64,000 nt of DNA from Polynucleobacter antarcticus (lineage in GTDB: Bacteria > Pseudomonadota > Gammaproteobacteria > Burkholderiales > Burkholderiaceae), in the NCBI RefSeq assembly GCF_013307245.1, contig NZ_CP028941.1:806001-870000 (forward strand), in the 5' to 3' direction. This document shows, one piece after another, positions 41,004 through 49,083 of the stretch (the first letter of the stretch is position 1; the number at the start of each line of letters is the position of its first letter). Under the pieces are notes generated by a model. The model was given only the letters and a program-made list of their open reading frames with translations, searched no databases and was not told the origin of the DNA. The position numbers and the translations under genes are program-made.

Positions 41004-41993
41004 ATGATCGAATCAATACAGTCTCACTCAGCACCAACGCCACAAGCTTTGCGTATTGCTAAGTTGCAGCGTGTTCAGGACTTTTTGTTCCATCGAATTA
41101 CGCAGTTCTTTGCTTTATCGGTCTTGATTGCCTTATTAGGAATCATGATCTCCTTACTATTTAACGCATGGCCTGCATTAAGCTCTTTTGGTCCCGGATT
41201 CTTTTTCACTAAAGAGTGGGACATTGTGAATGATGAGTTTGGTGGCCTGATTGCGATCTATGGAACGGTTGTGACTTCGGTGATTGCGCTGGTGATTGCA
41301 GTACCACTGAGTTTTGGTATTGCGGTATTTCTGACGGAGCTTTGCCCGGGCCCATTACGTAGACCCTTAGGGACTGCGATTGAGCTTTTGGCCGCTGTGC
41401 CATCGATCATTTACGGTATGTTTGGCCTGTTTATTTTTGCGCCCTTGTTTGCAGAATATATACAGCCTGCATTAGCTGCTACTTTGGGTCAGGTTCCAGG
41501 GCTGGGTATTTTGTTCACTGGCGCTTTCAATGGTATTGGTATTTTATGTGCCGGCTTGATTTTAGCGATGATGATTCTGCCATTTATTGCTTCAGTGATG
41601 CGTGATGTTTTTGATATCGTCCCGCCGATTCTGAAAGAATCTGCTTATGGTATTGGCTGCACTACTTGGGAAGTGGTAAAGCGCGTAGTACTGCCTTATA
41701 CCAAAACAGGTGTGATCGGTGGAATCATGCTTGGATTAGGTAGAGCGCTTGGTGAAACAATGGCCGTGACCTTTGTGATCGGTAACTCTCATAAACTGTC
41801 CGCCTCCTTATTTGCGCCCGGATCCTCTATTGCCTCTACCTTGGCAAATGAGTTCGGTGAAGCAGAGGCTGGCAACCATATGTCCTCCTTATTCGCATTA
41901 GGTTTAGCTCTTTTCCTCATTACTTTTATTGTGTTAGCTTGTGCTAAGTGGATGTTGAGCAATATGGAGAAGAAGCAGGGACTAAAAACATGA
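41004..41993 (+). CDS. pstC: Phosphate ABC transporter permease PstC
   Basis: Inner-membrane permease of the Pst system. From ATG 41004 the protein has 329 residues with six helices. It contains [34 protein letters not shown] and the EAA loop [34 protein letters not shown] near residues 210-245. A GTG at 40995 would add three residues. It overlaps pstA by 4 bp. Confidence 0.95.
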   Translation: MIESIQSHSAPTPQALRIAKLQRVQDFLFHRITQFFALSVLIALLGIMISLLFNAWPALSSFGPGFFFTKEWDIVNDEFGGLIAIYGTVVTSVIALVIAVPLSFGIAVFLTELCPGPLRRPLGTAIELLAAVPSIIYGMFGLFIFAPLFAEYIQPALAATLGQVPGLGILFTGAFNGIGILCAGLILAMMILPFIASVMRDVFDIVPPILKESAYGIGCTTWEVVKRVVLPYTKTGVIGGIMLGLGRALGETMAVTFVIGNSHKLSASLFAPGSSIASTLANEFGEAEAGNHMSSLFALGLALFLITFIVLACAKWMLSNMEKKQGLKT

Positions 41994-42856
41994 TTACTTC
42001 TTCAAATATGAACCCAGGCGTTTACGCAAAGCGTAAGCGCGCCAACAAGATTGGCTTGACGCTCTCTTTATCAGCGATGACCTTGGGAATGGTTTTTTTA
42101 TTATGGATTTTGGGCGTTTTATTTTTCAAAGGCTTTTCTGCTCTTGATATCTCGCTATTTACTCAAAGTACCCCTGGTCCAGGATCTGAAGGCGGTGGAT
42201 TAGCTAATGCAATTGTGGGCAGCTTGATGATGGTGGGCTTTTGTACCTTAATTAGTACGCCGATTGGTGTTCTAGCAGGTACCTACTTATCTGAGTATGG
42301 TGATCGAAGTCGGATTGCTTCAATCACTCGCTTTGTGACCGATATCATGCTGTCTGCCCCATCGATTGTGATTGGTCTTTTTGTGTATGCTTTTTATGTG
42401 GCACAAGTTCGACACTTTTCTGGTTGGGCTGGTACGCTTGCATTGGCTTTGATTGCTATACCTGTGGTGGTTCGCACTACAGAAAATATGTTGCGTTTGG
42501 TTCCCGGTAGTTTGCGTGAGGCAGCATATGCCTTAGGTACACCAAAATGGAAGGTAGCATTTAAGGTCACGTTGGTAGCGGCAAAAAGTGGTGTGATTAC
42601 TGGCATCTTATTGGCTCTAGCCCGCATCAGTGGAGAAACTGCTCCATTACTGTTTACGGCGCTGAATAATCAGTTCTTCTCTACGAACATGAATGCCCCC
42701 ATTGCGAACTTACCGGTAGTGATTTTCCAGTTCGCGATGAGTCCCTACGATAACTGGGTCGACCTGGCATGGGGCGGTGCTTTATTAATTACGCTGACAG
42801 TCTTGACTCTCAATATTATTGCCCGAGTGGTCTTTAGAGAAAAGGTACAGGGCTGA
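41990..42856 (+). CDS. pstA: Phosphate ABC transporter permease PstA
   Basis: Second permease of the Pst system, 288 residues from ATG 41990, which overlaps the pstC stop (ATGA). The EAA loop [34 protein letters not shown] is near residues 178-210, and [17 protein letters not shown] is typical of PstA. A longer start at 41948 lies inside pstC and is not supported. Its stop overlaps the pstB start (TGATG). Confidence 0.95.
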   Translation: MITSSNMNPGVYAKRKRANKIGLTLSLSAMTLGMVFLLWILGVLFFKGFSALDISLFTQSTPGPGSEGGGLANAIVGSLMMVGFCTLISTPIGVLAGTYLSEYGDRSRIASITRFVTDIMLSAPSIVIGLFVYAFYVAQVRHFSGWAGTLALALIAIPVVVRTTENMLRLVPGSLREAAYALGTPKWKVAFKVTLVAAKSGVITGILLALARISGETAPLLFTALNNQFFSTNMNAPIANLPVVIFQFAMSPYDNWVDLAWGGALLITLTVLTLNIIARVVFREKVQG

Positions 42857-43704
42857 TGTCTAATATGAAAACAATGTTTGACTTAAACCAGATTGATGGT
42901 CAAGGAGCTAGTGTGGATTCAAATAATACCCAACAGTCAACTCAAGTCGCAGTCAATGCCCTTGAAGTGCATAACCTTAATTTCTTTTACGGCTCGTTCC
43001 AAGGCCTACAAGATGTAAATCTCAATATTGAAGAGCGTAAAGTAACCGCCTTTATCGGACCATCTGGTTGCGGTAAATCTACTTTGCTCAGAACCTTGAA
43101 CCGTATGTATGACCTCTATCCAGGACAGCGTGCTGAGGGTGAGATTAATTTTTATGGTCAGAATATCCTTAATAAAGATCAAGACTTAAATTTATTGCGT
43201 TCACGTATTGGTATGGTTTTTCAAAAGCCCACCCCATTTCCGATGTCGATTTATGAGAACATCGCTTTCGGTGTGCGTTTATACGAAAAAGTATCTCGCT
43301 CTGAAATGGATGACCGGGTAGAGTGGGCTTTAAATAAAGCGGCACTTTGGAATGAGGCTAAAGATAAGCTCAGTCAAAGTGGCTTATCCCTTTCAGGTGG
43401 CCAGCAGCAGCGCTTATGTATTGCACGTGCCGTAGCCGTTAAGCCATCCGTTATTTTGCTCGATGAACCTACCTCAGCGCTTGATCCGATCTCTACAGGC
43501 AAGATTGAGGAGTTGATCAATGAGCTGAAGAATGATTACACCATTGCTATCGTGACGCATAATATGCAACAAGCTGCCCGTGTCTCAGACTACACTGCGT
43601 ATATGTATCTAGGCAGCCTTGTGGAGTTTGGCAAGACAGATGAGATTTTCCTTAAGCCTAAGCGCAAGGAAACAGAAGATTACATTACCGGCCGTTTCGG
43701 TTAA
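42856..43704 (+). CDS. pstB: Phosphate ABC transporter ATP-binding protein
   Basis: ATPase of the Pst phosphate importer. The 282-residue protein has Walker [10 protein letters not shown] near residue 70, the Q-loop [24 protein letters not shown], the signature [19 protein letters not shown] and Walker [16 protein letters not shown]. The first 30 residues are a non-conserved extension. Together with PstSCA and PhoU it also signals phosphate status to PhoR. Confidence 0.97.
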   Translation: MSNMKTMFDLNQIDGQGASVDSNNTQQSTQVAVNALEVHNLNFFYGSFQGLQDVNLNIEERKVTAFIGPSGCGKSTLLRTLNRMYDLYPGQRAEGEINFYGQNILNKDQDLNLLRSRIGMVFQKPTPFPMSIYENIAFGVRLYEKVSRSEMDDRVEWALNKAALWNEAKDKLSQSGLSLSGGQQQRLCIARAVAVKPSVILLDEPTSALDPISTGKIEELINELKNDYTIAIVTHNMQQAARVSDYTAYMYLGSLVEFGKTDEIFLKPKRKETEDYITGRFG

Positions 43705-43716
43705 TTGGAGAATTAC

Positions 43717-44424
43717 ATGCCAGATAAGCACCTTTCATCACAATTTGATGCCGATTTAAATTCGCTCTCGAGCCGATTGCTTGAAATGGGTGGTTTAGTG
43801 GAGTCGCAGATTTCAACAGCGATGCGCGCTTTCACTCAAATGGATATCGAAACCTGCAATATCGTCATCGAGAACGAGAAGATGGTGAACGATCTTGAAA
43901 TTCAGATTGATTTAGCCTGCACTGAATTGATTGCTCGCCGTCAACCGATTGCCCGTGATTTACGCTTAGTGATGGCAGTATCCAAAGCCATTACGAATTT
44001 AGAGCGTGCAGGGGACGAGGCAGAGCGGGTTGCTAAAAGGACCAAGCGTCTGATTGAATCCGGTGTACCCAATAATATTAACGTTGCTGAGATTCGTTTG
44101 TCTGGGCAGATGGCGATTTCGTTATTGCGCCGTAGTTTAGATTCCTTTGCTCGTTTAGATACGATTGCCGCTGCAGAAGTAGTGGAAGAAGATCGTCAGA
44201 TTGATGAAGAATTTAGAGCCTTTGTGCGTAAACTCATTTCATACATGATGGAAGATCCGCATACTATTACAACCGGTTTGGATATGCTGACCATTGCTAA
44301 AGCTATCGAGCGTATTGGTGATCATGCAAAAAATATTGCAGAGTTTGTGATTTATGTTGCCAAGGGTTCAGATGTACGTCATATTCCTCATGCAGATTTA
44401 GTTCGCGAGGCGAATAAAGCCTAA
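43717..44424 (+). CDS. phoU: Phosphate signalling protein PhoU
   Basis: Negative regulator that keeps PhoR in phosphatase mode when the Pst transporter is active. The 235-residue protein has two three-helix PhoU repeats: RDLRLVMAVSKAITNLERAGDEAERVAKR near residues 75-103 and GLDMLTIAKAIERIGDHAKNIAEFVIY near 185-215, each with the E/DxxxD metal-binding pattern. ATG 43717 follows GGAG at a proper distance; a TTG at 43705 is less likely. Confidence 0.96.
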   Translation: MPDKHLSSQFDADLNSLSSRLLEMGGLVESQISTAMRAFTQMDIETCNIVIENEKMVNDLEIQIDLACTELIARRQPIARDLRLVMAVSKAITNLERAGDEAERVAKRTKRLIESGVPNNINVAEIRLSGQMAISLLRRSLDSFARLDTIAAAEVVEEDRQIDEEFRAFVRKLISYMMEDPHTITTGLDMLTIAKAIERIGDHAKNIAEFVIYVAKGSDVRHIPHADLVREANKA

Positions 44425-44452
44425 GGATTTTTGAACTGACACAAAAATCATC

Positions 44453-45166
44453 ATGTCTCTACGCATATTAATTGTTGAAGATGAGCCTTCGATTGCAGAA
44501 TTGATTGCTATTAACCTAATTCATGCAGGATATGAGGTTAAGAGAGCCATGCAAACTGATATCGCTGTCACTATGATGCGGGACAGTCTCCCTAATTTAT
44601 TGATTCTAGATTGGATGTTACCGGGCAAGTCTGGGGTACAGTTCGCAAAAGAACTGCGTGCAAATGAGCGTACTCGTTCCTTGCCTATATTGATGCTAAC
44701 GGCGAAAAGTGAAGAGTCTGATAAGGTTCTAGGTCTAGATTCTGGTGCAGATGACTATGTCACTAAACCCTTTTCACCAAAAGAGTTGGTGGCTCGTGTG
44801 AATGCACTCTTGCGGCGTCAAGCGCCCCTAGCTGATGTGGGCCCTTTATCTGTTGGTCCGTTGAGACTAGATCCACTTTCACACCGTGTAACCGCTCTAT
44901 GGCCCAATATGGAGCCACAGACACTGCCACTAGGCCCTACTGAATACCGTTTATTACAGTTTTTGATGACTAACCCTGAACGGGTCCACTCTAGGGCTAA
45001 CTTGTTAGATAAAGTCTGGGGTAATGAGGTCTATATCGAAGAGCGAACGGTAGATGTACACATTAAAAGGCTGAGAGCCGCCTTATCCTCCTCAGACTGC
45101 GATCGTTATATAGAAACGGTTCGAGGCAGCGGTTACAGGATTACCAAGATTCCAACCCAAACCTAA
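44453..45166 (+). CDS. phoB: Phosphate regulon response regulator PhoB
   Basis: Activator of the Pho regulon that binds the 11-bp repeats described here. The receiver domain has the phospho-acceptor Asp53 (LILDWMLPGKSG), the acidic pair at Glu9-Asp10 and Lys105 (YVTKPFSPKEL). The C-terminal winged-helix domain ends RTVDVHIKRLRAALSSSDCDRYIETVRGSGYRI. Length is 237 residues. It is 28 bp from phoU and probably in the same transcript. Confidence 0.96.
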   Translation: MSLRILIVEDEPSIAELIAINLIHAGYEVKRAMQTDIAVTMMRDSLPNLLILDWMLPGKSGVQFAKELRANERTRSLPILMLTAKSEESDKVLGLDSGADDYVTKPFSPKELVARVNALLRRQAPLADVGPLSVGPLRLDPLSHRVTALWPNMEPQTLPLGPTEYRLLQFLMTNPERVHSRANLLDKVWGNEVYIEERTVDVHIKRLRAALSSSDCDRYIETVRGSGYRITKIPTQT

Positions 45167-45237
45167 GTCTAGGATTGGCTCCAAATGAGCTAGTCAAAGT
45201 TTGGGGCTACTTGTAAATGATGCTCTAATATCGGCTT

Positions 45238-46554
45238 ATGTTCCCCGTTATTAGCCGCCTGGTTTTTCTGATTGCGCTTGCTTTTTTAGCGGCCTACATC
45301 ACCTTCTTTAATTGGGGTTCTGACTGGGCTATTGCAGTTGGGGTGCTTGCAATGGCCATCCCCCTGTTTATTACCTATATGCATTTAGCTCACCTCAGAA
45401 AGCATGTCTTTGCGGATGACGTTGATTCAATGACGTTACCCAGCGGTTTTTGGGAAGATATGTTTGTGCGTCTTCAACGCCTTATTAGGGGTTTGAAGCT
45501 TGAGCTTCGATCCATTGATCAGCAGCATAGCCGTTTTATTGAAGCTTTTCAGGCATCGCCGAACGGCATCATTATGCTGGATGATCAAGATCAAATCGAG
45601 TGGTGTAATGCGATTGCTGAGCGCTTTTTTGGCCTCAATTTCAAACGGGATGTGCTGCAAAGAATCAACTTTCTGATTCGTCGACCTGAGTTCATTCAGT
45701 ATATTTATCAGCGTCATTTTGAAGAGCCATTGCTCCTTGATCGGATGGGACCTGGTGAGAGCTTAAGTTTGATGCTGCAAATTTTCCCTTTTGGTGAAAA
45801 TCGTCACTTATTATTAGTTCAAGACGTAACTGATTTACAAAAAGCAGATGCTATGCGCCGTGATTTCGTTGCGAACGTTTCCCATGAGATGAGGACGCCG
45901 ATTACGGTCCTCATAGGCTTTCTAGAAACCATGCAGACATTAGATTTAGATAAGTCACAACAACATCAATATTTTGAGCTGATGATGGCGCAATCTAAAC
46001 GCATGAAGAGCCTGGTTGAGGACTTATTGACCCTCGCAAATTTAGAAGCCAATGCCTTGCCGGCACCAATGCAGGAAATTCAAATTCCTACCTTAATGGC
46101 CTTATTAAAAAATGATGCAGAAGCGCTCTCTAAAGGCCATCATAAATTTCAGTTTCATATAGAAAGTAGCCATAATTTGATGGGCGAAGAGCGTGAAATT
46201 ATTTCTGCGTGTGGTAATTTAGTCTCCAATGCAATCCGTTATAGCCCTGATACTGCATCTATTAGCGCAACTTGGAATGTGAACAAGCAAGGTGAAGGGG
46301 AGTTTTCTGTCACTGATACTGGCCCCGGAATCTCCTCGGAGCATCTTTCACGTTTAACTGAGCGATTTTATCGTGTAGATCGAAGTCGTTCTAGAGATAC
46401 AGGCGGAACCGGTCTGGGCTTAGCAATCGTGAAGCATATTGCAAGCAGACATCAGGGGCAATTAACGATTGAAAGTACGCTTGGCAAAGGCAGCACCTTC
46501 AAAATACTCTTTCCACGAGAGCGGGTAGTGAGTGAAAAATCAAAGGATGCCTAG
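45238..46554 (+). CDS. phoR: Phosphate regulon sensor histidine kinase PhoR
   Basis: Membrane kinase/phosphatase partner of PhoB. It has 438 residues with two N-terminal helices and no large periplasmic domain, a PAS domain (FIEAFQASPNGIIMLDDQDQIEWCNAIAERFFG, about residues 98-130), the H-box DFVANVSHEMRTPITVL with His216, and ATPase boxes (NLVSNAIRYS, DTGPGIS, GGTGLGLAIVKHIASRH). The 71 bp between phoB and phoR contains a possible hairpin (45177-45208) that could reduce phoR expression. In most Burkholderiales ppk1 follows phoR; here it does not. Confidence 0.95.
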   Translation: MFPVISRLVFLIALAFLAAYITFFNWGSDWAIAVGVLAMAIPLFITYMHLAHLRKHVFADDVDSMTLPSGFWEDMFVRLQRLIRGLKLELRSIDQQHSRFIEAFQASPNGIIMLDDQDQIEWCNAIAERFFGLNFKRDVLQRINFLIRRPEFIQYIYQRHFEEPLLLDRMGPGESLSLMLQIFPFGENRHLLLVQDVTDLQKADAMRRDFVANVSHEMRTPITVLIGFLETMQTLDLDKSQQHQYFELMMAQSKRMKSLVEDLLTLANLEANALPAPMQEIQIPTLMALLKNDAEALSKGHHKFQFHIESSHNLMGEEREIISACGNLVSNAIRYSPDTASISATWNVNKQGEGEFSVTDTGPGISSEHLSRLTERFYRVDRSRSRDTGGTGLGLAIVKHIASRHQGQLTIESTLGKGSTFKILFPRERVVSEKSKDA

Positions 46555-46571
46555 TCAGATCCTTTAGATCC

Positions 46572-46865
46572 TCAGTCTTTTTTATCTTTTTTCTTGTTTT
46601 TCTCTTTATCTTTTTTCTTCTTAGATTCCTTTGGAAGCTTATCCAGCTTGCCATTGGCATAAAGACACCACACCTTAATCTCTTCCAGAAGCTCAGATAG
46701 ATCCTCATAGGATAGGTTTTTGAAGTCTTGTAAACCAATTGCGCCAGACTCCTGCAACTGTTTTACTGCATCTGTGTATTTGTATGCGCTCATGAGATCT
46801 TTGCCATTTATATAGAAACTCCAACATCCTAGCAAAGTATTGTGACAAAAATGCTTTTCTATCAA
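46572..46865 (-). CDS. Small hypothetical protein with lysine-rich tail
   Basis: An ORF of 97 residues convergent with phoR. The central part (DAVKQLQESGAIGLQDFKNLSYEDLSELLEEIKVWCLYANGKL) looks like a small helical domain, and the last 20 residues are almost only Lys, Asp and Glu. I recognise no family. The start is uncertain: ATG at 46865, or ATG at 46790 (MSAYKYTDA), which would leave a leader of about 90 bp below the Pho-box-like site at 46883. The basic tail might bind nucleic acid or polyphosphate, but that is speculation. Confidence 0.5.
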   Translation of the reverse strand: MIEKHFCHNTLLGCWSFYINGKDLMSAYKYTDAVKQLQESGAIGLQDFKNLSYEDLSELLEEIKVWCLYANGKLDKLPKESKKKKDKEKNKKKDKKD

Positions 46866-46882
46866 AGCTTAGTAGTTCCACC

Positions 46883-46900
46883 TTGTCATATTTCTGTCAT
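46883..46900 (+). promoter_or_regulatory. Orphan Pho-box-like site
   Basis: TTGTCATATTTCTGTCAT matches 13 of 14 positions of two CTGTCAT half-sites with the right 11-bp period and an A/T spacer. It points rightwards on the plus strand, where no gene lies until 47980; the next gene (46974-47819) is on the opposite strand. It is 18 bp from the start of the small minus-strand gene but in the wrong orientation for it. No good -10 is seen 10 bp downstream. Confidence 0.6.
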
Positions 46901-46973
46901 ATTCAATAAAAGAAGCAAAGTATTAAGATTTATTGAGCTTATATGGAATGTAAGGCAATATTTAACTTGCAAA

Positions 46974-47819
46974 TCATTGAAATCTCCAGGTAAATCCAAT
47001 GTCTGAGCGTGAGGCGCTAATCCCAGTGCCGCCGAATACAACACCCATATTGGCTGCACTGCGCATATAAGATAGACCTAAATCTAGATCATCGTTAATT
47101 GAAATGATCGTCGCTAAAAGAGCGTAATTACTGAGGTATTGTTGGCTGATTGGGGGATTAGTTTCTAGTCCGGTATCTAGCGCCAATTTAATACTTTTAC
47201 TCACCTTCCACACTGGTGCGACGGATGCGAAAATGATATTTGTTCGATTTTCTGGAGGTCCGGTAGCAATCAAATAGTTTGTGTTGTAGAGCGATTTTGT
47301 GTAAGAAGCATTGACATGTATTTCAATGTCACCCAAGTAATGGGAGCCGATCAAGTTCACCCCATAATTTGGAAGTGCAAGACCTATGCCACTGACCTGC
47401 TGTTGACCAGTTCCCGGCAAGGTAAGACTGGGCTTTATAGCTAACGCCCATTGACCATCTTCAGCCTCTAAAAATCGCCATTTTATTGCTATCACCTTGT
47501 TTGAGATGGGCGAATAGCTTCCTCTTGGCGTTGCAAAATAACTGGCACCTATAGAGGCTTCTATGTTCTCTGTTAAGCCGCGAGTGTAGGTAAAAGGAAA
47601 AGCCTGCGCTTGACTGACTCCAAAATATTCTTCACCTGGAGTAATAATTTGAGAACTTTTAGAGCTTACGGTGTTGTGCCCATGAGTAGCTGTTTTAAAA
47701 AAATACTGCTCAATCTGATTAGAGCTTTTTTTAACGGTACCCGCATCATCAGTATTGAGGGGCTCAAATCCGTAGCTTAAAACAGGAATGAAGAGCAATG
47801 TAAGTAAATAGAGGCGCAT
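46974..47819 (-). CDS. Outer-membrane beta-barrel protein (phenol MetA-like 'transporter' family)
   Basis: A 281-residue protein with a signal peptide of about 17 residues (MRLYLLTLLFIPVLSYG). The start FEPLNTDDAGTV of the mature part and many alternating hydrophobic strands, ending in Phe-Gln (DIGFTWRFQ), point to an outer-membrane barrel of the family often annotated as MetA-pathway or heavy-metal-associated transporter. The transported compound is unknown. It lies beside an ArsC-like gene and a GDCCVxC gene, families often seen together in metal or metalloid clusters. Confidence 0.7.
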   Translation of the reverse strand: MRLYLLTLLFIPVLSYGFEPLNTDDAGTVKKSSNQIEQYFFKTATHGHNTVSSKSSQIITPGEEYFGVSQAQAFPFTYTRGLTENIEASIGASYFATPRGSYSPISNKVIAIKWRFLEAEDGQWALAIKPSLTLPGTGQQQVSGIGLALPNYGVNLIGSHYLGDIEIHVNASYTKSLYNTNYLIATGPPENRTNIIFASVAPVWKVSKSIKLALDTGLETNPPISQQYLSNYALLATIISINDDLDLGLSYMRSAANMGVVFGGTGISASRSDIGFTWRFQ

Positions 47820-47930
47820 TGCGAAAGGATAAATTTTTTATCATTTTATTGAGCAATTGTTGCAAATCAAAGTCAGAACAATCATGTGCAAGTAGCATTC
47901 CTTTTTATTTTATTTAATCAAATTGAAATA

Positions 47931-47958
47931 TTGACTGGCTAATATAGAAAGCTAAACT
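47931..47958 (+). promoter_or_regulatory. Sigma-70-like promoter before the small ORF and arsC-like gene
   Basis: TTGACT at 47931-47936 and TAAACT at 47953-47958 are separated by 16 bp. The predicted start of transcription is about 15 bp before the TTG at 47980, with AAGG at 47968-47971 as ribosome binding site. Confidence 0.55.
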
Positions 47959-47979
47959 ATTTCTATCAAGGTGAATTAA

Positions 47980-48162
47980 TTGAAACAAAGCAATAAGTCT
48001 AATTCTGACAATGTTTCCCCTCCACAAGAAGCCAAGCTGTCGCTTCAATATCAGGACTTAAAAGAAGAATTATTTGATAAGAAAGCACATCCGATGGAAT
48101 GCTTAAAAACGAAGTTTATTGTTGATAATAAATACGCTTTCCAATTAGATGAGTTAATTTAA
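47980..48162 (+). CDS. Small hypothetical protein, 60 residues
   Basis: Starts at TTG 47980, 8 bp after AAGG and just downstream of a plausible promoter. The sequence is hydrophilic (SNSDNVSPPQEAKLSLQYQDLKEELFDKK) and has no family I recognise. It ends 12 bp before the ArsC-like gene, so the two probably share a transcript. Being short and TTG-started, it may be a leader rather than a protein gene. Confidence 0.4.
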   Translation: MKQSNKSNSDNVSPPQEAKLSLQYQDLKEELFDKKAHPMECLKTKFIVDNKYAFQLDELI

Positions 48163-48174
48163 TGGTTTTTTACT

Positions 48175-48681
48175 ATGAATGAGCCATTCAATATTTTGTT
48201 TCTTTGTGCCGGTAATTCTTCGCGCTCTATTCTTGCCGAGGCCTTAACAACAACATTGAGTCATGGCCGCTTTATTGCTTTCTCAGCAGGTGCAAAGCCT
48301 ACCGGGACGGTGCATCCCTTAGCAATTGAATTGATTAAGCCTACGGGCTATCCCATTCAGCTCTTGCGAAGTAAGAGTTGGGATGAGTTTGGTAGAGAGA
48401 GCGCTCCAGCGATGAATTTCGTTATTACTCTATGTGAATCAGCCTTGGGAGAGCATTGTCCTTATTGGCGTGGGCATCCAGCAACAGCTCACTGGGGGTT
48501 TCCAGATCCTGCTGCGGATGATTCTAAAACTCGTGATGAAATGTTGCATTCTTTTAAGCAGGTAGAAAAGGGCTTGCATGATCGGATTGCTTTATTGATG
48601 GATTTGCCACTAGAAAAGCTTGATCGCTCGACTATTAGGGAGCGCTTACAAAATATTCATCATCGCCTAAAGTATTCATAA
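48175..48681 (+). CDS. Arsenate reductase (ArsC, low-molecular-weight phosphatase family)
   Basis: Member of the thioredoxin-coupled arsenate reductase/LMW protein tyrosine phosphatase family. The P-loop CX5R is CAGNSSR, Cys11 to Arg17. FVITLCESALGEHCPYWRGHPATAHWGFPDPA near residues 82-115 gives the second cysteine pair and the DP catalytic Asp region typical of ArsC. Length is 168 residues. Arsenate is a phosphate analogue taken up by phosphate transporters, so a place beside pst-pho genes makes sense. No arsR, arsB or acr3 is adjacent. Confidence 0.85.
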   Translation: MNEPFNILFLCAGNSSRSILAEALTTTLSHGRFIAFSAGAKPTGTVHPLAIELIKPTGYPIQLLRSKSWDEFGRESAPAMNFVITLCESALGEHCPYWRGHPATAHWGFPDPAADDSKTRDEMLHSFKQVEKGLHDRIALLMDLPLEKLDRSTIRERLQNIHHRLKYS

Positions 48682-48778
48682 AAGACTGGGGAAATTAATG
48701 CATCCTCATGAAGAAGCTAGCTTTTTATAAAATAGGCTTGTCTTGGTAGTGAAATAATGTAAGTTCAGAATTTGAATC

Positions 48779-48991
48779 ATGACATCTTTAGCGACCCATC
48801 AGTACTCCATCATTACTTGCCCCCATTGTGAGGCGCATGCTCCACTTAAAATCCCACAGGGCTCTTCCCAGCATCTTTACCGCTGCCCATGTTGTAGTGC
48901 TTTTTTAAAGCCTAAATCAGGGGATTGCTGCATTTTCTGTAGTTTTGGCAATATTCATTGCTCTAGTTCGGAGCAAAATCTAGCGTCTTAG
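48779..48991 (+). CDS. GDCCVxC-type small cysteine-rich protein
   Basis: A 70-residue protein with CPHC at residues 14-17, CPCC at 36-39 and GDCCIFCSFG at 49-58. The last motif is the mark of the GDCCVxC family, some of whose members are selenoproteins; here all positions are cysteine codons, with no in-frame TGA. The other cysteines suggest a zinc ribbon. Members are often found beside metal and metalloid resistance genes. Function is unknown. Confidence 0.75.
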   Translation: MTSLATHQYSIITCPHCEAHAPLKIPQGSSQHLYRCPCCSAFLKPKSGDCCIFCSFGNIHCSSSEQNLAS

Positions 48992-49027
48992 CCTATTCCT
49001 TGAATGCTTGCATAGAAATTCATGGGT

Positions 49028-49056
49028 TTGTCACGCTGGTTTCATACAATAGTCAC
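49028..49056 (+). promoter_or_regulatory. Pho-box-like triple repeat before ppx
   Basis: TTGTCAC (49028), GTTTCAT (49039) and TAGTCAC (49050) repeat every 11 bp and resemble PhoB half-sites (CTGTCAY) at 6, 5 and 5 of 7 positions. They end 27 bp before the TTG start of ppx. Matches are weaker than at pstS, so this is a candidate only. Confidence 0.4.
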
Positions 49057-49083
49057 ATTAATTAAATTGCTATTGGGAATACC

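Noticed and set aside
45177..45208. Hairpin between phoB and phoR
   Set aside because: The 9-bp stem needs two G-U pairs and has a long loop and no T-tract, so a terminator cannot be claimed.
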